Below, piece after piece: positions 1 to 8,856 of a DNA stretch of 64,000 bases; positions within the stretch are counted from its first letter, which is position 1; the number at the start of each line of letters is the position of its first letter. Location of the stretch: NCBI RefSeq assembly GCF_017744955.1, contig NZ_JAGIAG010000004.1:186001-250000 (forward strand), read 5' to 3'. The DNA comes from Dokdonella sp. (GTDB lineage Bacteria; Pseudomonadota; Gammaproteobacteria; Xanthomonadales; Rhodanobacteraceae). The position numbers and the translations under genes were made by a program. A model generated the notes under the pieces. The model made no database searches. It worked only from the letters and a program-made list of their open reading frames with translations, and was not told the DNA's origin.

Positions 1-1412
1 AAGCGCGCGCCTACGTCGGCTCGGCGGTGTTCGGCGACGAGCAGCGGCTCGGCCACGTCGACATGGTGCGCGCGTGGCGCTCGCCGGGATCGACGCTGAA
101 GCCGTTCCTGTACGGCCTCGCGCTCGACGACGGCTTGATCGACTCGGAGAGCCTGCTGATCGACGCGCCGCAATCGTTCGGCGGCTATCGGCCCGGCAAT
201 TTCGATCTCGCCTACAACGGCCCGATCGGCGCCGCCGAAGCGCTGCGCCTGTCGCTGAACGTGCCGGCGGTCGACCTGCTCGACCGCGTCGGCGCGGCGC
301 GCTTCGCCGGACGCCTGGCGAACGCCGGCCTGCGCCTGCGCCTGCCGCGCGGCGCCGAGCCGAACCTGTCGCTGATCCTCGGCGGCGCCGGCGCGCGCAT
401 GGAGGACCTGGTCGGCGCCTACGCCGCGCTGAACCGCGGCGGCGTCGCCGGACGCGTGCGCTACGCCGCCGACGACGCCGCGATCGACCGCCGGCTGCTC
501 TCCGACGGCGCGGCCTGGATCGTGCGCGACGTGCTCGAAGCCAATCCGCGTCCGGGCTACGCACCCGGCACCTTCGACCCCGGCTCGCGACCGCGCGTGG
601 CGTGGAAGACCGGCACCAGCTATGGCTTCCGCGACGCCTGGGCCGTCGGCGCGACGCGCGCGTACACCGTCGCGGTGTGGATCGGCCGTCCCGATGGCAC
701 GCCGCTGCCGGGCCAGTACGGCGCGGTCACCGCGCTGCCGCTGATGTTCCAGGTCGTCGACAGCCTGCCGCGCAGCACGCTGTCGGCCACGCCGCAACCG
801 CCGCCGCCGAGCGTGACCGAAGCGGAGGTCTGCTGGCCGCTCGGCCTCGCCTTCGACGCCGCGCGCGCCGACCTGTGCCACCAGAAGCGCACCGCCTGGG
901 TGTTGAACGGCGTGATCCCGCCGACCCTGCCCGAGCGCGACGCGACCAGCTGGAGCGCGGGCCTGGTGCATCTGCGCGTCGACGCCGACAGCGGTGCGCG
1001 CCTGAGCGCGACGTGCGCGAGGAAGCACGTGCGCGAAATGGACGTCGCGCGCTGGCCCTCGCTGGCCTATCCGTGGTTGCCGCGCGACCTGCGCCGTCGC
1101 GCCAGCCTGCCGCCGCTCGCCCCCGGCTGCGCCGACGACGGCCTCGACGCGAGCCAATCCTTGCGCATCGACGGCCTCGCCGAAGGCGCCGCGATCGCGC
1201 GCGCCCCCAACAGCGACAAGCCCGCCTCCGTGCGCCTGCGCGTGCTCGGCGGCGGCGGCGACGTGCTGTGGCTGGTCAACGGCCGGCTCGAAGGCAGCAC
1301 GCAAGGTGGGCAATCGTTCGAATACGCCTTCACCGATACGGGCGCCCAGACCGTGACCGCGCTGACGTCGGCCGGCGCCTACGCGCAGCTCAACTTGCGC
1401 GTATTGCGCTGA
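1..1412 (+). CDS. pbpC: Penicillin-binding protein 1C, 3' part (partial)
   Basis: Bifunctional peptidoglycan glycosyltransferase/transpeptidase; only the transpeptidase half and the C-terminal domain are present because the gene enters from the left edge (first in-frame codon at position 3). Seen: the SxxK motif in SPGSTLKP near nt 90 with the acylating Ser, an SLN motif shortly after, the KTGTS motif near nt 607, then about 200 residues matching the BiPBP_C domain typical of PBP1C. About 469 codons remain of a family usually near 770 residues, so roughly 300 N-terminal residues lie outside. The stretch GHVDMVRAWRSPGSTLKPF is very close to the E. coli PbpC sequence as I remember it. It ends convergently with the next gene, with a hairpin between them. 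The alpha-2-macroglobulin gene often linked to pbpC would lie outside the window. Confidence 0.93.
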   Translation, partial: ARAYVGSAVFGDEQRLGHVDMVRAWRSPGSTLKPFLYGLALDDGLIDSESLLIDAPQSFGGYRPGNFDLAYNGPIGAAEALRLSLNVPAVDLLDRVGAARFAGRLANAGLRLRLPRGAEPNLSLILGGAGARMEDLVGAYAALNRGGVAGRVRYAADDAAIDRRLLSDGAAWIVRDVLEANPRPGYAPGTFDPGSRPRVAWKTGTSYGFRDAWAVGATRAYTVAVWIGRPDGTPLPGQYGAVTALPLMFQVVDSLPRSTLSATPQPPPPSVTEAEVCWPLGLAFDAARADLCHQKRTAWVLNGVIPPTLPERDATSWSAGLVHLRVDADSGARLSATCARKHVREMDVARWPSLAYPWLPRDLRRRASLPPLAPGCADDGLDASQSLRIDGLAEGAAIARAPNSDKPASVRLRVLGGGGDVLWLVNGRLEGSTQGGQSFEYAFTDTGAQTVTALTSAGAYAQLNLRVLR

Positions 1413-1480
1413 CGCTGCGGACCGGGAGTCCCGTCATTCCCGCGAGCGCGGATCCGCGGGCGCCGCGCGAATTGCGAACG

Positions 1481-1514
1481 CGACGTCATGCACGCAATTG
1501 CGGGCATGACGTCG
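1481..1514. terminator. Nested palindrome between convergent genes
   Basis: Perfect 11-base arms CGACGTCATGC and GCATGACGTCG enclose a second perfect palindrome CGCAATTGCG, with one base on each side. It lies between the converging pbpC and HD-protein genes and has no T-run, so it could be a bidirectional terminator or a repetitive palindromic element. The text just upstream (from 1433, CGTCATTCCCGCG) resembles the element inside ispD near 33.87 kb. Confidence 0.6.
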
Positions 1515-1560
1515 GGATGTCCGCGGGCGCTTCCGCAACGGATACGCCGGACGCAGCGCG

Positions 1561-2892
1561 TCAGATGACGCCCAGCTGCCGCAGCCGCTTCAGTTCGCGA
1601 CGCACGCCGTCGAGCCCGCGCTCGCCGTAGACGATGCCGAGCCGCTCGGCGCTGAGGTACGCCAAGGCCGGATTGCGGAACGCGGTGTTGTAGCGCGTGG
1701 TCTCGGCGGCGGCGTAGCCGAACTCCGGCGCCAGCTGCGCGAGCACGACGGCGACCGTGGACACCACCGGGCCGGAATAGGTGTAGTCGGCATCGGACAG
1801 GTTGTGCAGCACGTACTCGGCGCGCAGGTTGGTCTGCCCCGCCGCGTTCAGGTCGACGTCGCCGAGCCGGCCGATCGGCGGCAGGCGCAGGCGGCCTTCG
1901 CCGTCGGGCGCGAGATAGCCGGCGGCGACCGCATCGACGCGCGCGATGATCGCCGCCGCGCGCAGCCAGTTCACGACCTTGTATTCGTTGCCGTAGGTCG
2001 GCGCCGAATGCGCGCTGGCCTGCGCGATCACCAGCAGCGGCGGTAGGCCGCGCGCCATCGCCTCGGCGATGCTGAGCACGTGATGGCCGCCGGTGCGCGA
2101 GTCGCCGCCGGCGCCCCAGGCGTCGGTCGCGCCATTGCCGCCGAAGTTGAATTCGGCGAACTCGCTGCCGTCGGCGTTCCACTGGAACACGATGGTCTTG
2201 GCCCAGTCGTGCCAGATCGGCGCGGCGACGATGGTGTCGCCGTCGATCGCGAGGTCGCCGGTGTTCGGATGCCAGTGCTGTCCGGCGGCATCGGGATCGA
2301 CCTGCGGCAAACCGCGGAACGCGGTGAAGCCGTACACCGATTGGTACTGCTCGGCCAGGTGCACGTCGGAGACGCCATTGTTCGCCTCGTGCACCGGCAG
2401 GCCGCCGGGATAGGAATGATGTCCGCCGTACGCGCTGCCCGGCGCGGAACGGAACGGCTGCGGCAACTGCGGACAGGACGAGGATTCGTTCAGCACCGGC
2501 GGAAAGATCGCCGCGCGCAGGCCGCCCGGAAACGTCGCGGCATCGTCGACCTTGACCAGGCCGGCGTCGACGAGCTGCGCGACGACGGCGTCCTTGGCCG
2601 CATCGGACGCGAGACCGACGCGATGCCGCACGCAGGTGCGCGGATTGGTCAGGATGTCCAGCGTTTCGCGGCGCACGGCCGGCTGGCGGATCTTGTACGC
2701 CTGCTCGATCAGGAACTGGTGCGCCGAACGCACCAGCGGCGAGCGATCGGCGAGCCGCACGGCATCGGCATTCCCCTGGCCGGGCACAGTCTGGTCGGCG
2801 GCGAGCGCCGGCAGCGCCGCGACGAGACCGGCGAACAGCGCGACGAGCGTCAGACGCGGATGGACGGACGAGCGAAAGCAGCGAGCGAACAT
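1561..2892 (-). CDS. Secreted HD-domain-like phosphohydrolase-type protein
   Basis: 443 residues from the ATG at 2892, which gives a clean signal peptide (basic start, LTLVALFAGLVAALPALAA, cleavage near residue 32). Histidine clusters match the layout of metal-binding HD-type hydrolases: GGHHSYPGG near residues 157-163, HDWAK near 228-232, a further GGHH near 268-271 and AHSAP near 293-297. HHxYPGGLxxH followed by HDxxK is how many HD phosphohydrolases look, but those are normally cytosolic; this one appears to be exported. Its substrate is unknown. Family knowledge supports only metal-dependent phosphohydrolase chemistry, and this is inferred. It stands alone, convergent with pbpC and divergent from the aminotransferase. 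Confidence 0.6.
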   Translation of the reverse strand: MFARCFRSSVHPRLTLVALFAGLVAALPALAADQTVPGQGNADAVRLADRSPLVRSAHQFLIEQAYKIRQPAVRRETLDILTNPRTCVRHRVGLASDAAKDAVVAQLVDAGLVKVDDAATFPGGLRAAIFPPVLNESSSCPQLPQPFRSAPGSAYGGHHSYPGGLPVHEANNGVSDVHLAEQYQSVYGFTAFRGLPQVDPDAAGQHWHPNTGDLAIDGDTIVAAPIWHDWAKTIVFQWNADGSEFAEFNFGGNGATDAWGAGGDSRTGGHHVLSIAEAMARGLPPLLVIAQASAHSAPTYGNEYKVVNWLRAAAIIARVDAVAAGYLAPDGEGRLRLPPIGRLGDVDLNAAGQTNLRAEYVLHNLSDADYTYSGPVVSTVAVVLAQLAPEFGYAAAETTRYNTAFRNPALAYLSAERLGIVYGERGLDGVRRELKRLRQLGVI

Positions 2893-3136
2893 GCGAAAGT
2901 CTCCGGCTTCAGGGGACGCGCATCGTCGGACTTGCACGTGACGCGCACGTGACCTGGCGGGGGAGGAGCTTTGGACGCGGATTGAACGGATGGATGCGGA
3001 TAGAGCATTGATTTGTTCATTGGCCTTATCCGCGTCGATCCGCGCAAATCAGCGTCAAAGATCTCCGAACCCACATCTCGCCCCACCAGCCGAATCGCCT
3101 ATGCTGCGCGCTTCGATCCTTGCCGAGGTGGCGCCG

Positions 3137-4075
3137 ATGGCCCAGAGCATCCACGAGTTCGCCGACGATCCGCGCAATCGCGACATCCGCATCTACGTCA
3201 ACGGCGAGATGAAACCGCGCGAGCAGGCGGTCGTGTCGGTGTTCGACTCCGGCTTCGTGCTCGGCGACGGCGTGTGGGAAGGCCTGCGCGTGATCGACGG
3301 CCATCCGGCTTTCCTCGACGCGCACCTGGACCGCCTCTACGAAGGCGCGAAGACGATCGCGCTCGACGTCGGGCTCGATCGTGCGGCGCTGACGCAGGCG
3401 ATCTACGCGACGCTGGCCGCCAACGACATGCGCGACGGCGTGCACCTGCGCCTGATGGTCACGCGCGGGGTCAAGCGCACGCCGTACCAGGATCCGCGCG
3501 TGGTGATCGGGCCCGCGACGATCGTGATCATTCCGGAGTTCAAGAACCCGCTGCCGGCCACCGTCGAGCGCGGCCTGACGCTGTTCACCGTGCACGTGCG
3601 CCGCGGCTATCCGGACGTGCAGGACAACAAGCTCAACAGCCACAGCAAGCTCAACTGCATCACCGCCTGCATCCAGGCCTATACCGCGGGCGCCGACGAG
3701 GGACTGATGCTCGATCCGCACGGCTTCGTCGCGACCTGCAACTCGACGCATTTCTTCATCGTGCGCAAGGGCGAGGTGTGGACCTCGACAGGCCAGTACT
3801 GTCTCGGCGGCATCACGCGCGCGAACGTGCTCGCGGTGTGCCGCGAGGCCGGCATCCCGGCGTTCGAGAAATCCTTCAGCCTGACCGACGTCTACGGCGC
3901 CGACGAGGCGTTCTGCACCGGCACCTTCGCCGGTGTGGTGCCGGTGCGCGAAGTCGACGGCCGCGTCATGGGCGACGGCCGGCGCGGACCGATGGTCGAG
4001 CGCCTGCAGGCGCTGTATCGCGCCTTCGCCGCGCGCGACGTCGCCGCGCGGGCGGCGAAAGGAGCGCCGGCGTGA
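3137..4075 (+). CDS. Class IV aminotransferase (branched-chain or D-amino-acid type)
   Basis: 312 residues from the ATG at 3137 (MAQSIHEF); longer upstream reading is unsupported by family length. PLP-dependent fold-type IV transaminase, cytosolic. The Schiff-base lysine is K171 in NSHSKLNC; the N-terminal YVNG and FDSGFVLGDGVWEGLR segments and the late FCTGTFAGVVPVREVDGR segment are typical of the IlvE/Dat/PabC superfamily. Length matches the family (about 280-310). The substrate cannot be set from sequence; branched-chain amino acids are the default guess. Its stop overlaps the start of the next gene, so the two are translationally coupled and probably work together. Confidence 0.85.
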   Translation: MAQSIHEFADDPRNRDIRIYVNGEMKPREQAVVSVFDSGFVLGDGVWEGLRVIDGHPAFLDAHLDRLYEGAKTIALDVGLDRAALTQAIYATLAANDMRDGVHLRLMVTRGVKRTPYQDPRVVIGPATIVIIPEFKNPLPATVERGLTLFTVHVRRGYPDVQDNKLNSHSKLNCITACIQAYTAGADEGLMLDPHGFVATCNSTHFFIVRKGEVWTSTGQYCLGGITRANVLAVCREAGIPAFEKSFSLTDVYGADEAFCTGTFAGVVPVREVDGRVMGDGRRGPMVERLQALYRAFAARDVAARAAKGAPA

Positions 4076-4827
4076 GCGCGCCCGTGCGAGCCGCGCCGCT
4101 GCGCATCGCCATGTGGTCCGGGCCGCGCAACATCTCCACCGCGATGATGCGCGCCTGGGAGAACCGCGGCGACTGCACTGTCGCCGACGAGCCGCTGTAC
4201 GCGCACTACCTCGCGCACACCGGCATCGACCATCCGATGCGCGAGGAAGTGATCGCCGCCGGCGAGACCGACTGGCGCAAGGTCACGACCGCGCTCGCCG
4301 GCGCGATTCCGGACGACCGGCCGATCTGGTACCAGAAGCACATGAGCCATCATCTGCTCGCGCACATCGGGCACGACTGGATCCACGGGCTGGCCAACGC
4401 GTTCCTGATCCGCGATCCGGCGCAGGTCGCGCACTCCTACGTGAAGGCGCGCGCCGACATCTGCGCCAACGACATCGGCCTGCCGCAGGAAGTACGCCTT
4501 TTCGACGAGCTCGCCGAGCGCAGCGGCGCGGCGCCGCCGGTGATCGATGCCGACGACTTCCTGCGTGCGCCCGCAGCGCATCTGCGCGCGCTCTGCGCGC
4601 ACTTCGGCATCCCGTTCACCGAGCGCATGCTGCAGTGGCCGGCCGGGCCGCGCGCCAGCGACGGCGTATGGGCACCGCACTGGTACGCGGCGGTGTGGCG
4701 TTCGACCGGTTTCGAAGCGCCGCGCGAGTATCCGCACGAGCTGCACGGCGAAGCCGCCCGCGTCGCCGACGAATGCCGGCCGCTGTACGAGCACCTGCAT
4801 CGTCATCGACTGCGCGTAGACGCCTGA
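4072..4827 (+). CDS. Sulfotransferase-like P-loop protein coupled to aminotransferase
   Basis: 251 residues from a GTG at 4072 that overlaps the TGA of the aminotransferase (GTGA), with AAAGGAG at about 4058-4064 as ribosome binding site. Seen: an N-terminal IAMWSGPRNISTAMMRAWE segment resembling the PAPS 5'-phosphosulfate loop of sulfotransferases, and a second motif FLIRDPAQVAHSYVKA resembling the 3'-phosphate binding segment. This family is annotated sulfotransferase-like or HAD-like, and I know of no proven reaction. I recall plant 'branched-chain aminotransferase-like' proteins that join a similar domain to a class IV aminotransferase; if right, that supports a joint function with the gene before it. 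It is convergent with the response regulator, with only 3 bases between them. Confidence 0.65.
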   Translation: MSAPVRAAPLRIAMWSGPRNISTAMMRAWENRGDCTVADEPLYAHYLAHTGIDHPMREEVIAAGETDWRKVTTALAGAIPDDRPIWYQKHMSHHLLAHIGHDWIHGLANAFLIRDPAQVAHSYVKARADICANDIGLPQEVRLFDELAERSGAAPPVIDADDFLRAPAAHLRALCAHFGIPFTERMLQWPAGPRASDGVWAPHWYAAVWRSTGFEAPREYPHELHGEAARVADECRPLYEHLHRHRLRVDA

Positions 4828-4830
4828 GCG

Positions 4831-5472
4831 TCAGGCCTCGATCAAACCGTTGCGCAGTGCGATCAGGGTCAGCTCGGCCTGGTTGCCGGCGCCGAGTTTC
4901 TGCTTGATGTGGTAGAGGTGCGTGCCGACGGTGTTCGGCGACAGCTTCAGCACCTCGGCGATGCGGTTCACCGACTGCCCGCGCGCGAGCTGGATGAACA
5001 CGGCGAACTCGCGCTCGGACAGGGCATCGACCGCGCCGCCGAGATCCTGCTGCGCCAGGCAGCGCGCGATCTCGGCGTCGAGATACAGGCGTCCGGCGGC
5101 GACCGCGCGCACGGCTTCGATCAATGCCTCCGGCGCGCCGCGCTTGGACAGATAGCCGAGCGCGCCGGCCTTGAGCACGCGCTTGGGATGCGCGCCGTCC
5201 TGGTGCGCGGACAGCACCAGCACGCGCGCCGAGCGGTCGCGCGCCAGCAGGCGGCGCACGGTCTCGATGCCGCCCATGCCGGGCATCGACAGGTCCATGA
5301 CGACCACGTCGGGCCGCACCGCAGCGTAGTTCTGGTAGGCGAGCTCACCGCTGTCGGCTTCGAACACGACCTCGACGTCGCCGCTCGCGGCGAGCAGCAT
5401 GCGGAAGCCGACGCGCACGACCGCATGGTCGTCGACCAGCATCACGCGGATCTTCGGATCGGCCGCGTTCAT
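4831..5472 (-). CDS. LuxR/NarL-family response regulator
   Basis: 213 residues. An N-terminal receiver domain carries the acidic pair D14/D15 and phosphoacceptor D60 in VVVMDLSMPGMGG; the C-terminal HTH starts at LSEREFAVFIQLARGQ with recognition-helix text SPNTVGTHLYHIKQKL. Length is standard for the NarL/UhpA group. The ATG at 5472 overlaps the TGA of the sensor kinase upstream (ATGA 5469-5472), so both are made from one message. Target genes cannot be inferred from the window. Confidence 0.92.
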   Translation of the reverse strand: MNAADPKIRVMLVDDHAVVRVGFRMLLAASGDVEVVFEADSGELAYQNYAAVRPDVVVMDLSMPGMGGIETVRRLLARDRSARVLVLSAHQDGAHPKRVLKAGALGYLSKRGAPEALIEAVRAVAAGRLYLDAEIARCLAQQDLGGAVDALSEREFAVFIQLARGQSVNRIAEVLKLSPNTVGTHLYHIKQKLGAGNQAELTLIALRNGLIEA

Positions 5473-6803
5473 GCCAGCGGCAGCCGTGCGCGCACGCGTA
5501 CGCCGCCTCCGTCGCGATCGGCGACCTCGACCGCCCCGCCGAGCGCCTGCGCGCGTTCGTCCATGCCGCGCACGCCGTAGTGGCCCGGGCGTCGCCAATC
5601 CGCGGCGAGGCCGCGGCCGTCGTCGCTCACTTCGACCTCCAACGCGCCTTCGACGAAGCCGACCGAAATGTCGATGCGCTGCGCCTGCGCGTGGCGCAGC
5701 GCATTGGTCACCGCCTCCTGCACGATGCGGTACGCCGCCAGCACGTGGTTCTCGCCGAGCGACTCCGGCAGGTCGCCGCCGGCGAACGCGAACGTCACCC
5801 GTGGCTGCTCGCGACGCCAGGCGACCAGTGCGTCCTCGATCGCGGCGGCGAGGTCGCGCGCGTCGAGGCTCGGCGGCCGCAGGCGCGGAATCAGCGCGTG
5901 GGTCGCGTCGTACAGGCGGGCGGCGGTGTCGGCGATCAGTTGCGCCGCCTCGCGCGCGGACGGATCGCCGGCGCGCTGCAGCAGCACCTGCGCGAGGCTG
6001 CGGATCGCGGTGATGCCCTGCCCCGTTTCGTCGTGCAGCTCGCGCGCGATCTGGCGGCGCTCGTCCTCGACCCGGCTCTGCACCGCGGCCGCCAGCTCGC
6101 GGCTCTGCTGCAGACGCAAGGTCGCCTCGATCGCCTCGCGTCGCGCATCGAGGTTGTCCTCGATCGCCTGCGCGCTGCGGTTGAACGCGCGCGCGATCGA
6201 AGCGGCCTCGGCACCGGCGAACTCCGGCAGGCGCGTGTGGTACGCGCCGGCCTGCATGTCCTCCAGGCCGCGCACGATGCTCCGGAACGGCCGCGTCATG
6301 CGCCGCACCAGCCAGAACACGAGCAGGTTGCCGAGCAGCATCGCGAACGCGCCGACTTGCAGCAGGCGCAGCGTGTCGTCCCAGCCGTCGAGCACGGCGC
6401 GCGAGGCGTTCGACTCGATCTCCAGCACGCTGTCGGCGAAACGCAGCTCCTTGCGCATCGGCTGCGGCGCGACCAGCGCGGCGTACCACGCCGGCGCGTC
6501 GCGCCCGGCCTTGTACGGCGACGGCGGCGAGTGGTAGACGGCGGTGCCGTCGGCATCGCGCAGCACGATCTCGGTCGAGCGCACGCGGCCGAGACGCTCG
6601 AGCGAATGCAGCACGATCGGCCGGCTGGTCTGCGCGTAGGTCTCGACGAAGTATTCCAGCAGCTGCGTGGCGACCTTGTTCGCCGCCTCGGTCTCCTCGC
6701 GCACGCTGCGGCGCGTGTCGATCACCTTGAAGGCGAGCACGACCGCGGTGAAGACGGCGATCAGGCTCGCCACCAGCAGGTTGAGCTGCAGGCGCATGCT
6801 CAT
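5469..6803 (-). CDS. Sensor histidine kinase, HisKA_3 type
   Basis: 444 residues, inner membrane. Transmembrane helices at about 6-26 and 148-167 flank a periplasmic sensor loop of about 120 residues; a HAMP segment follows (about 168-220), then a coiled stretch, the HisKA_3 box with the phosphoacceptor H257 in ARELHDETGQG, and a HATPase domain with N-box EAVTNALRH and G-box DDGRGL. The ELHD-type H box is the NarX/UhpB kind, matching the NarL-type regulator it overlaps. It starts 36 bases after folP on the same strand and may be cotranscribed with it. The signal sensed is unknown. Confidence 0.9.
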   Translation of the reverse strand: MSMRLQLNLLVASLIAVFTAVVLAFKVIDTRRSVREETEAANKVATQLLEYFVETYAQTSRPIVLHSLERLGRVRSTEIVLRDADGTAVYHSPPSPYKAGRDAPAWYAALVAPQPMRKELRFADSVLEIESNASRAVLDGWDDTLRLLQVGAFAMLLGNLLVFWLVRRMTRPFRSIVRGLEDMQAGAYHTRLPEFAGAEAASIARAFNRSAQAIEDNLDARREAIEATLRLQQSRELAAAVQSRVEDERRQIARELHDETGQGITAIRSLAQVLLQRAGDPSAREAAQLIADTAARLYDATHALIPRLRPPSLDARDLAAAIEDALVAWRREQPRVTFAFAGGDLPESLGENHVLAAYRIVQEAVTNALRHAQAQRIDISVGFVEGALEVEVSDDGRGLAADWRRPGHYGVRGMDERAQALGGAVEVADRDGGGVRVRARLPLA

Positions 6804-6839
6804 GTGCGCGAAGTCGGCGCGGCGGCGCGCGGATGCAGG

Positions 6840-7730
6840 CTAGTCATCGTCCCAGAGCGAGACTTTCTTCGCCGCGGGCGGCTTCGGCGCGGCGTCGCCC
6901 TCCGCCACCGCCTGCCAGACCGCCAGCGCGTCACGCGTGATCGCGACGTCGTGCACGCGCACGATCGCCGCGCCGCGCTGCACGGCGATCAGCGCCGCCG
7001 CGGCGGAACCGGCGGCGCGGTCGGCGCTGTCCTGGTGCCCGGTCAGCGTGCCGATCATCGACTTGCGCGACAGTCCGGCCATCACCGGCGCGAGTTCGGA
7101 GAAGCGCGCCAGCGCGCGCAGCAGAGCCAGATTGTGCTGCAGCGTCTTGCCGAAGCCGAAGCCCGGATCGACCAGGATCTTCTTCTTGTCGATGCCGGCC
7201 ATCTGGCAGGCGAACAGGCGCTCGGCGAGGAAGCGATGCACCTCGCCGACGACGTCGTCGTAGCGCGGATCGTCCTGCATCGTGCGCGGCTCGCCGAGCA
7301 TGTGCATCAGGCACACCGGCACGCCGAGTTCGGCGGCGGCGTCGAGCGCGCCTTCGCCGCGCAGCGCACGCACATCGTTGATCAGGCCGGCGCCGGCCGC
7401 GACCGCGGCGCGCATAACCTCGGGCTTGCCGGTGTCGATCGAGATCGGCACCGACGTACGCCGCGCCAGTTCGGCGATCACCGGCACCACGCGCGCGATC
7501 TCGTCCGCCACGGAGACCTCGTCGGCGCCCGGCCGCGTGGATTCGCCGCCGACGTCGAGCAGGTCGGCGCCTTGCTCGACCAGCTTCAGCCCGTGCTCGA
7601 CCGCCTGCCGCGGATCGAGGAAGCGGCCGCCGTCGGAGAACGAATCGGGCGTGACGTTGACGATGCCGCAGAGGCGCGGCCGGTCGAGCACGAGCGTGCG
7701 GCCGTTGCAGTCCAGCGTCGCGGCGATCAC
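6840..7730 (-). CDS. folP: Dihydropteroate synthase
   Basis: Condenses p-aminobenzoate with dihydropterin pyrophosphate in folate synthesis; cytosolic. Seen: GIVNVTPDSFSDGGRF near the start, DVGGESTRPGAD, the SIDTGKPEVM strand, INDVRAL, DPGFGFGKTLQHN and GLSRKSMIG, all hallmark FolP segments in the right order. The start is uncertain: I prefer GTG at 7730 (296 residues), because family members begin about 20 residues before GIVNVTPDSFSDGG, while ATGs at 7817 and 7808 would add an Arg-rich leader. In E. coli, folP follows ftsH directly; here four opposite-strand genes lie between them. Confidence 0.93.
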   Translation of the reverse strand: MIAATLDCNGRTLVLDRPRLCGIVNVTPDSFSDGGRFLDPRQAVEHGLKLVEQGADLLDVGGESTRPGADEVSVADEIARVVPVIAELARRTSVPISIDTGKPEVMRAAVAAGAGLINDVRALRGEGALDAAAELGVPVCLMHMLGEPRTMQDDPRYDDVVGEVHRFLAERLFACQMAGIDKKKILVDPGFGFGKTLQHNLALLRALARFSELAPVMAGLSRKSMIGTLTGHQDSADRAAGSAAAALIAVQRGAAIVRVHDVAITRDALAVWQAVAEGDAAPKPPAAKKVSLWDDD

Positions 7731-7871
7731 GGTTTCGCCACCACGGCGGCGGCGGCAAGCGCGGCTTTGCAGGGCATCGGTCGCATTCCTCGGAGGACAG
7801 GCGCGCATGGTACACAAGCGTCGTCCTGCACGATTCCCGCAACGGGAACGTCGACCGCGCCCGGAACGCCG

Positions 7872-7894
7872 ATTGTTTTACAAATCTAGACAAT
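7872..7894. promoter_or_regulatory. Inverted repeat ATTGT-N13-ACAAT in AT-rich patch
   Basis: A short AT-rich patch in an otherwise GC-rich spacer (7731-8026), 130-155 bases before the dehydrogenase start. Matching half-sites ATTGT and ACAAT, 13 bases apart, look like a LysR-type operator; the LysR gene at 10700 is the obvious candidate to bind it. Nothing else clear is seen in this spacer. Inference only. Confidence 0.35.
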
Positions 7895-8026
7895 TCATCC
7901 AGGCCGCGCGCGTATATCCGCCCGCGCGGCGCTCCTAGACTTGGGTCGACGCTCACCGCCGCCGTGTCACGACGCCGGCGTGCTGCGCGAAGTTTCGAAA
8001 CGCCAAAACGACCCGAGGAGATTGCG

Positions 8027-8800
8027 ATGACCGACCATTCCATCCAAGGCAAGACCGTACTGATCGCCGGCGGCGCGAAGAATCTGGGCGGCCTGATCGC
8101 CCGCGATCTCGCCGCGCACGGCGCCAAGGCCGTCGCGATCCACTACAACAGCGCCGCCAGCAAGGCCGATGCGGACGCGACCGTCGCGGCGATCGAGGCC
8201 GCCGGCGCGAACGCCGCGGCGTTCCAGGGCAACCTGACCACCGCCGCGGCGGTGGAGAAGCTCTTCGCCGACGTCGTCGCCAAGCTCGGCCGGCCGGACA
8301 TCGCGATCAACACGGTCGGCAAGGTGCTGAAGAAGCCCTTCGTCGAGATCAGCGAAGCCGAGTACGACGAAATGACCGCGGTGAACTCGAAGTGCGCGTT
8401 CTTCTTCCTCAAGGAAGCCGGCAAGCACGTCGCCGACAACGGCAAGATCTGCACCCTGGTCACCTCCCTGCTCGGCGCGTACACGCCGTTCTACGCGGCC
8501 TATGCCGGCACCAAGGCGCCGGTCGAGCACTTCACGCGCGCGGCGTCGAAGGAATTCGGCGAGCGCGGCATCTCGGTGACCGCGATCGGCCCGGGACCGA
8601 TGGACACGCCGTTCTTCTATCCGGCCGAGGGCGCCGATGCGGTGGCCTATCACAAGTCCGCCGCGGCCTTGTCGAAGTTCACGCCGACCGGTCTGACCCA
8701 CATCGAGGACATCGCGCCGTGGGTGCGCTTCCTGGTCTCCGACGGCTGGTGGATGACCGGACAGACGATCCTGATCAACGGCGGCTACACGACGAAGTAA
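8027..8800 (+). CDS. Short-chain dehydrogenase/reductase (SDR)
   Basis: 257 residues from ATG 8027, with GAGGAG a few bases upstream. A classical SDR: a nucleotide-binding segment IAGGAKNLGG at 13-22 (a glycine pattern slightly unlike the usual TGxxxGxG), catalytic S147, Y159 and K163 (YAGTK), a helix-capping PGPMDT segment, and a C-terminal TGQTILINGGYT. Substrate unknown; the absence of an acidic residue after the second strand (HYNSAAS) hints at NADP(H). First gene of a plus-strand cassette with an aldehyde dehydrogenase, which fits alcohol-to-aldehyde-to-acid oxidation or detoxification. Confidence 0.88.
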   Translation: MTDHSIQGKTVLIAGGAKNLGGLIARDLAAHGAKAVAIHYNSAASKADADATVAAIEAAGANAAAFQGNLTTAAAVEKLFADVVAKLGRPDIAINTVGKVLKKPFVEISEAEYDEMTAVNSKCAFFFLKEAGKHVADNGKICTLVTSLLGAYTPFYAAYAGTKAPVEHFTRAASKEFGERGISVTAIGPGPMDTPFFYPAEGADAVAYHKSAAALSKFTPTGLTHIEDIAPWVRFLVSDGWWMTGQTILINGGYTTK

Positions 8801-8856
8801 AACGACCTGCGGTGCGGGTCGCCACGGCCCGCACCGCGCCTCACGGGAGTGCCGCG

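Noticed and set aside
3137..4075. Calling the aminotransferase ilvE
   Set aside because: Class IV motifs do not separate branched-chain, D-amino acid and related enzymes, and the sulfotransferase-like partner suggests a side pathway.
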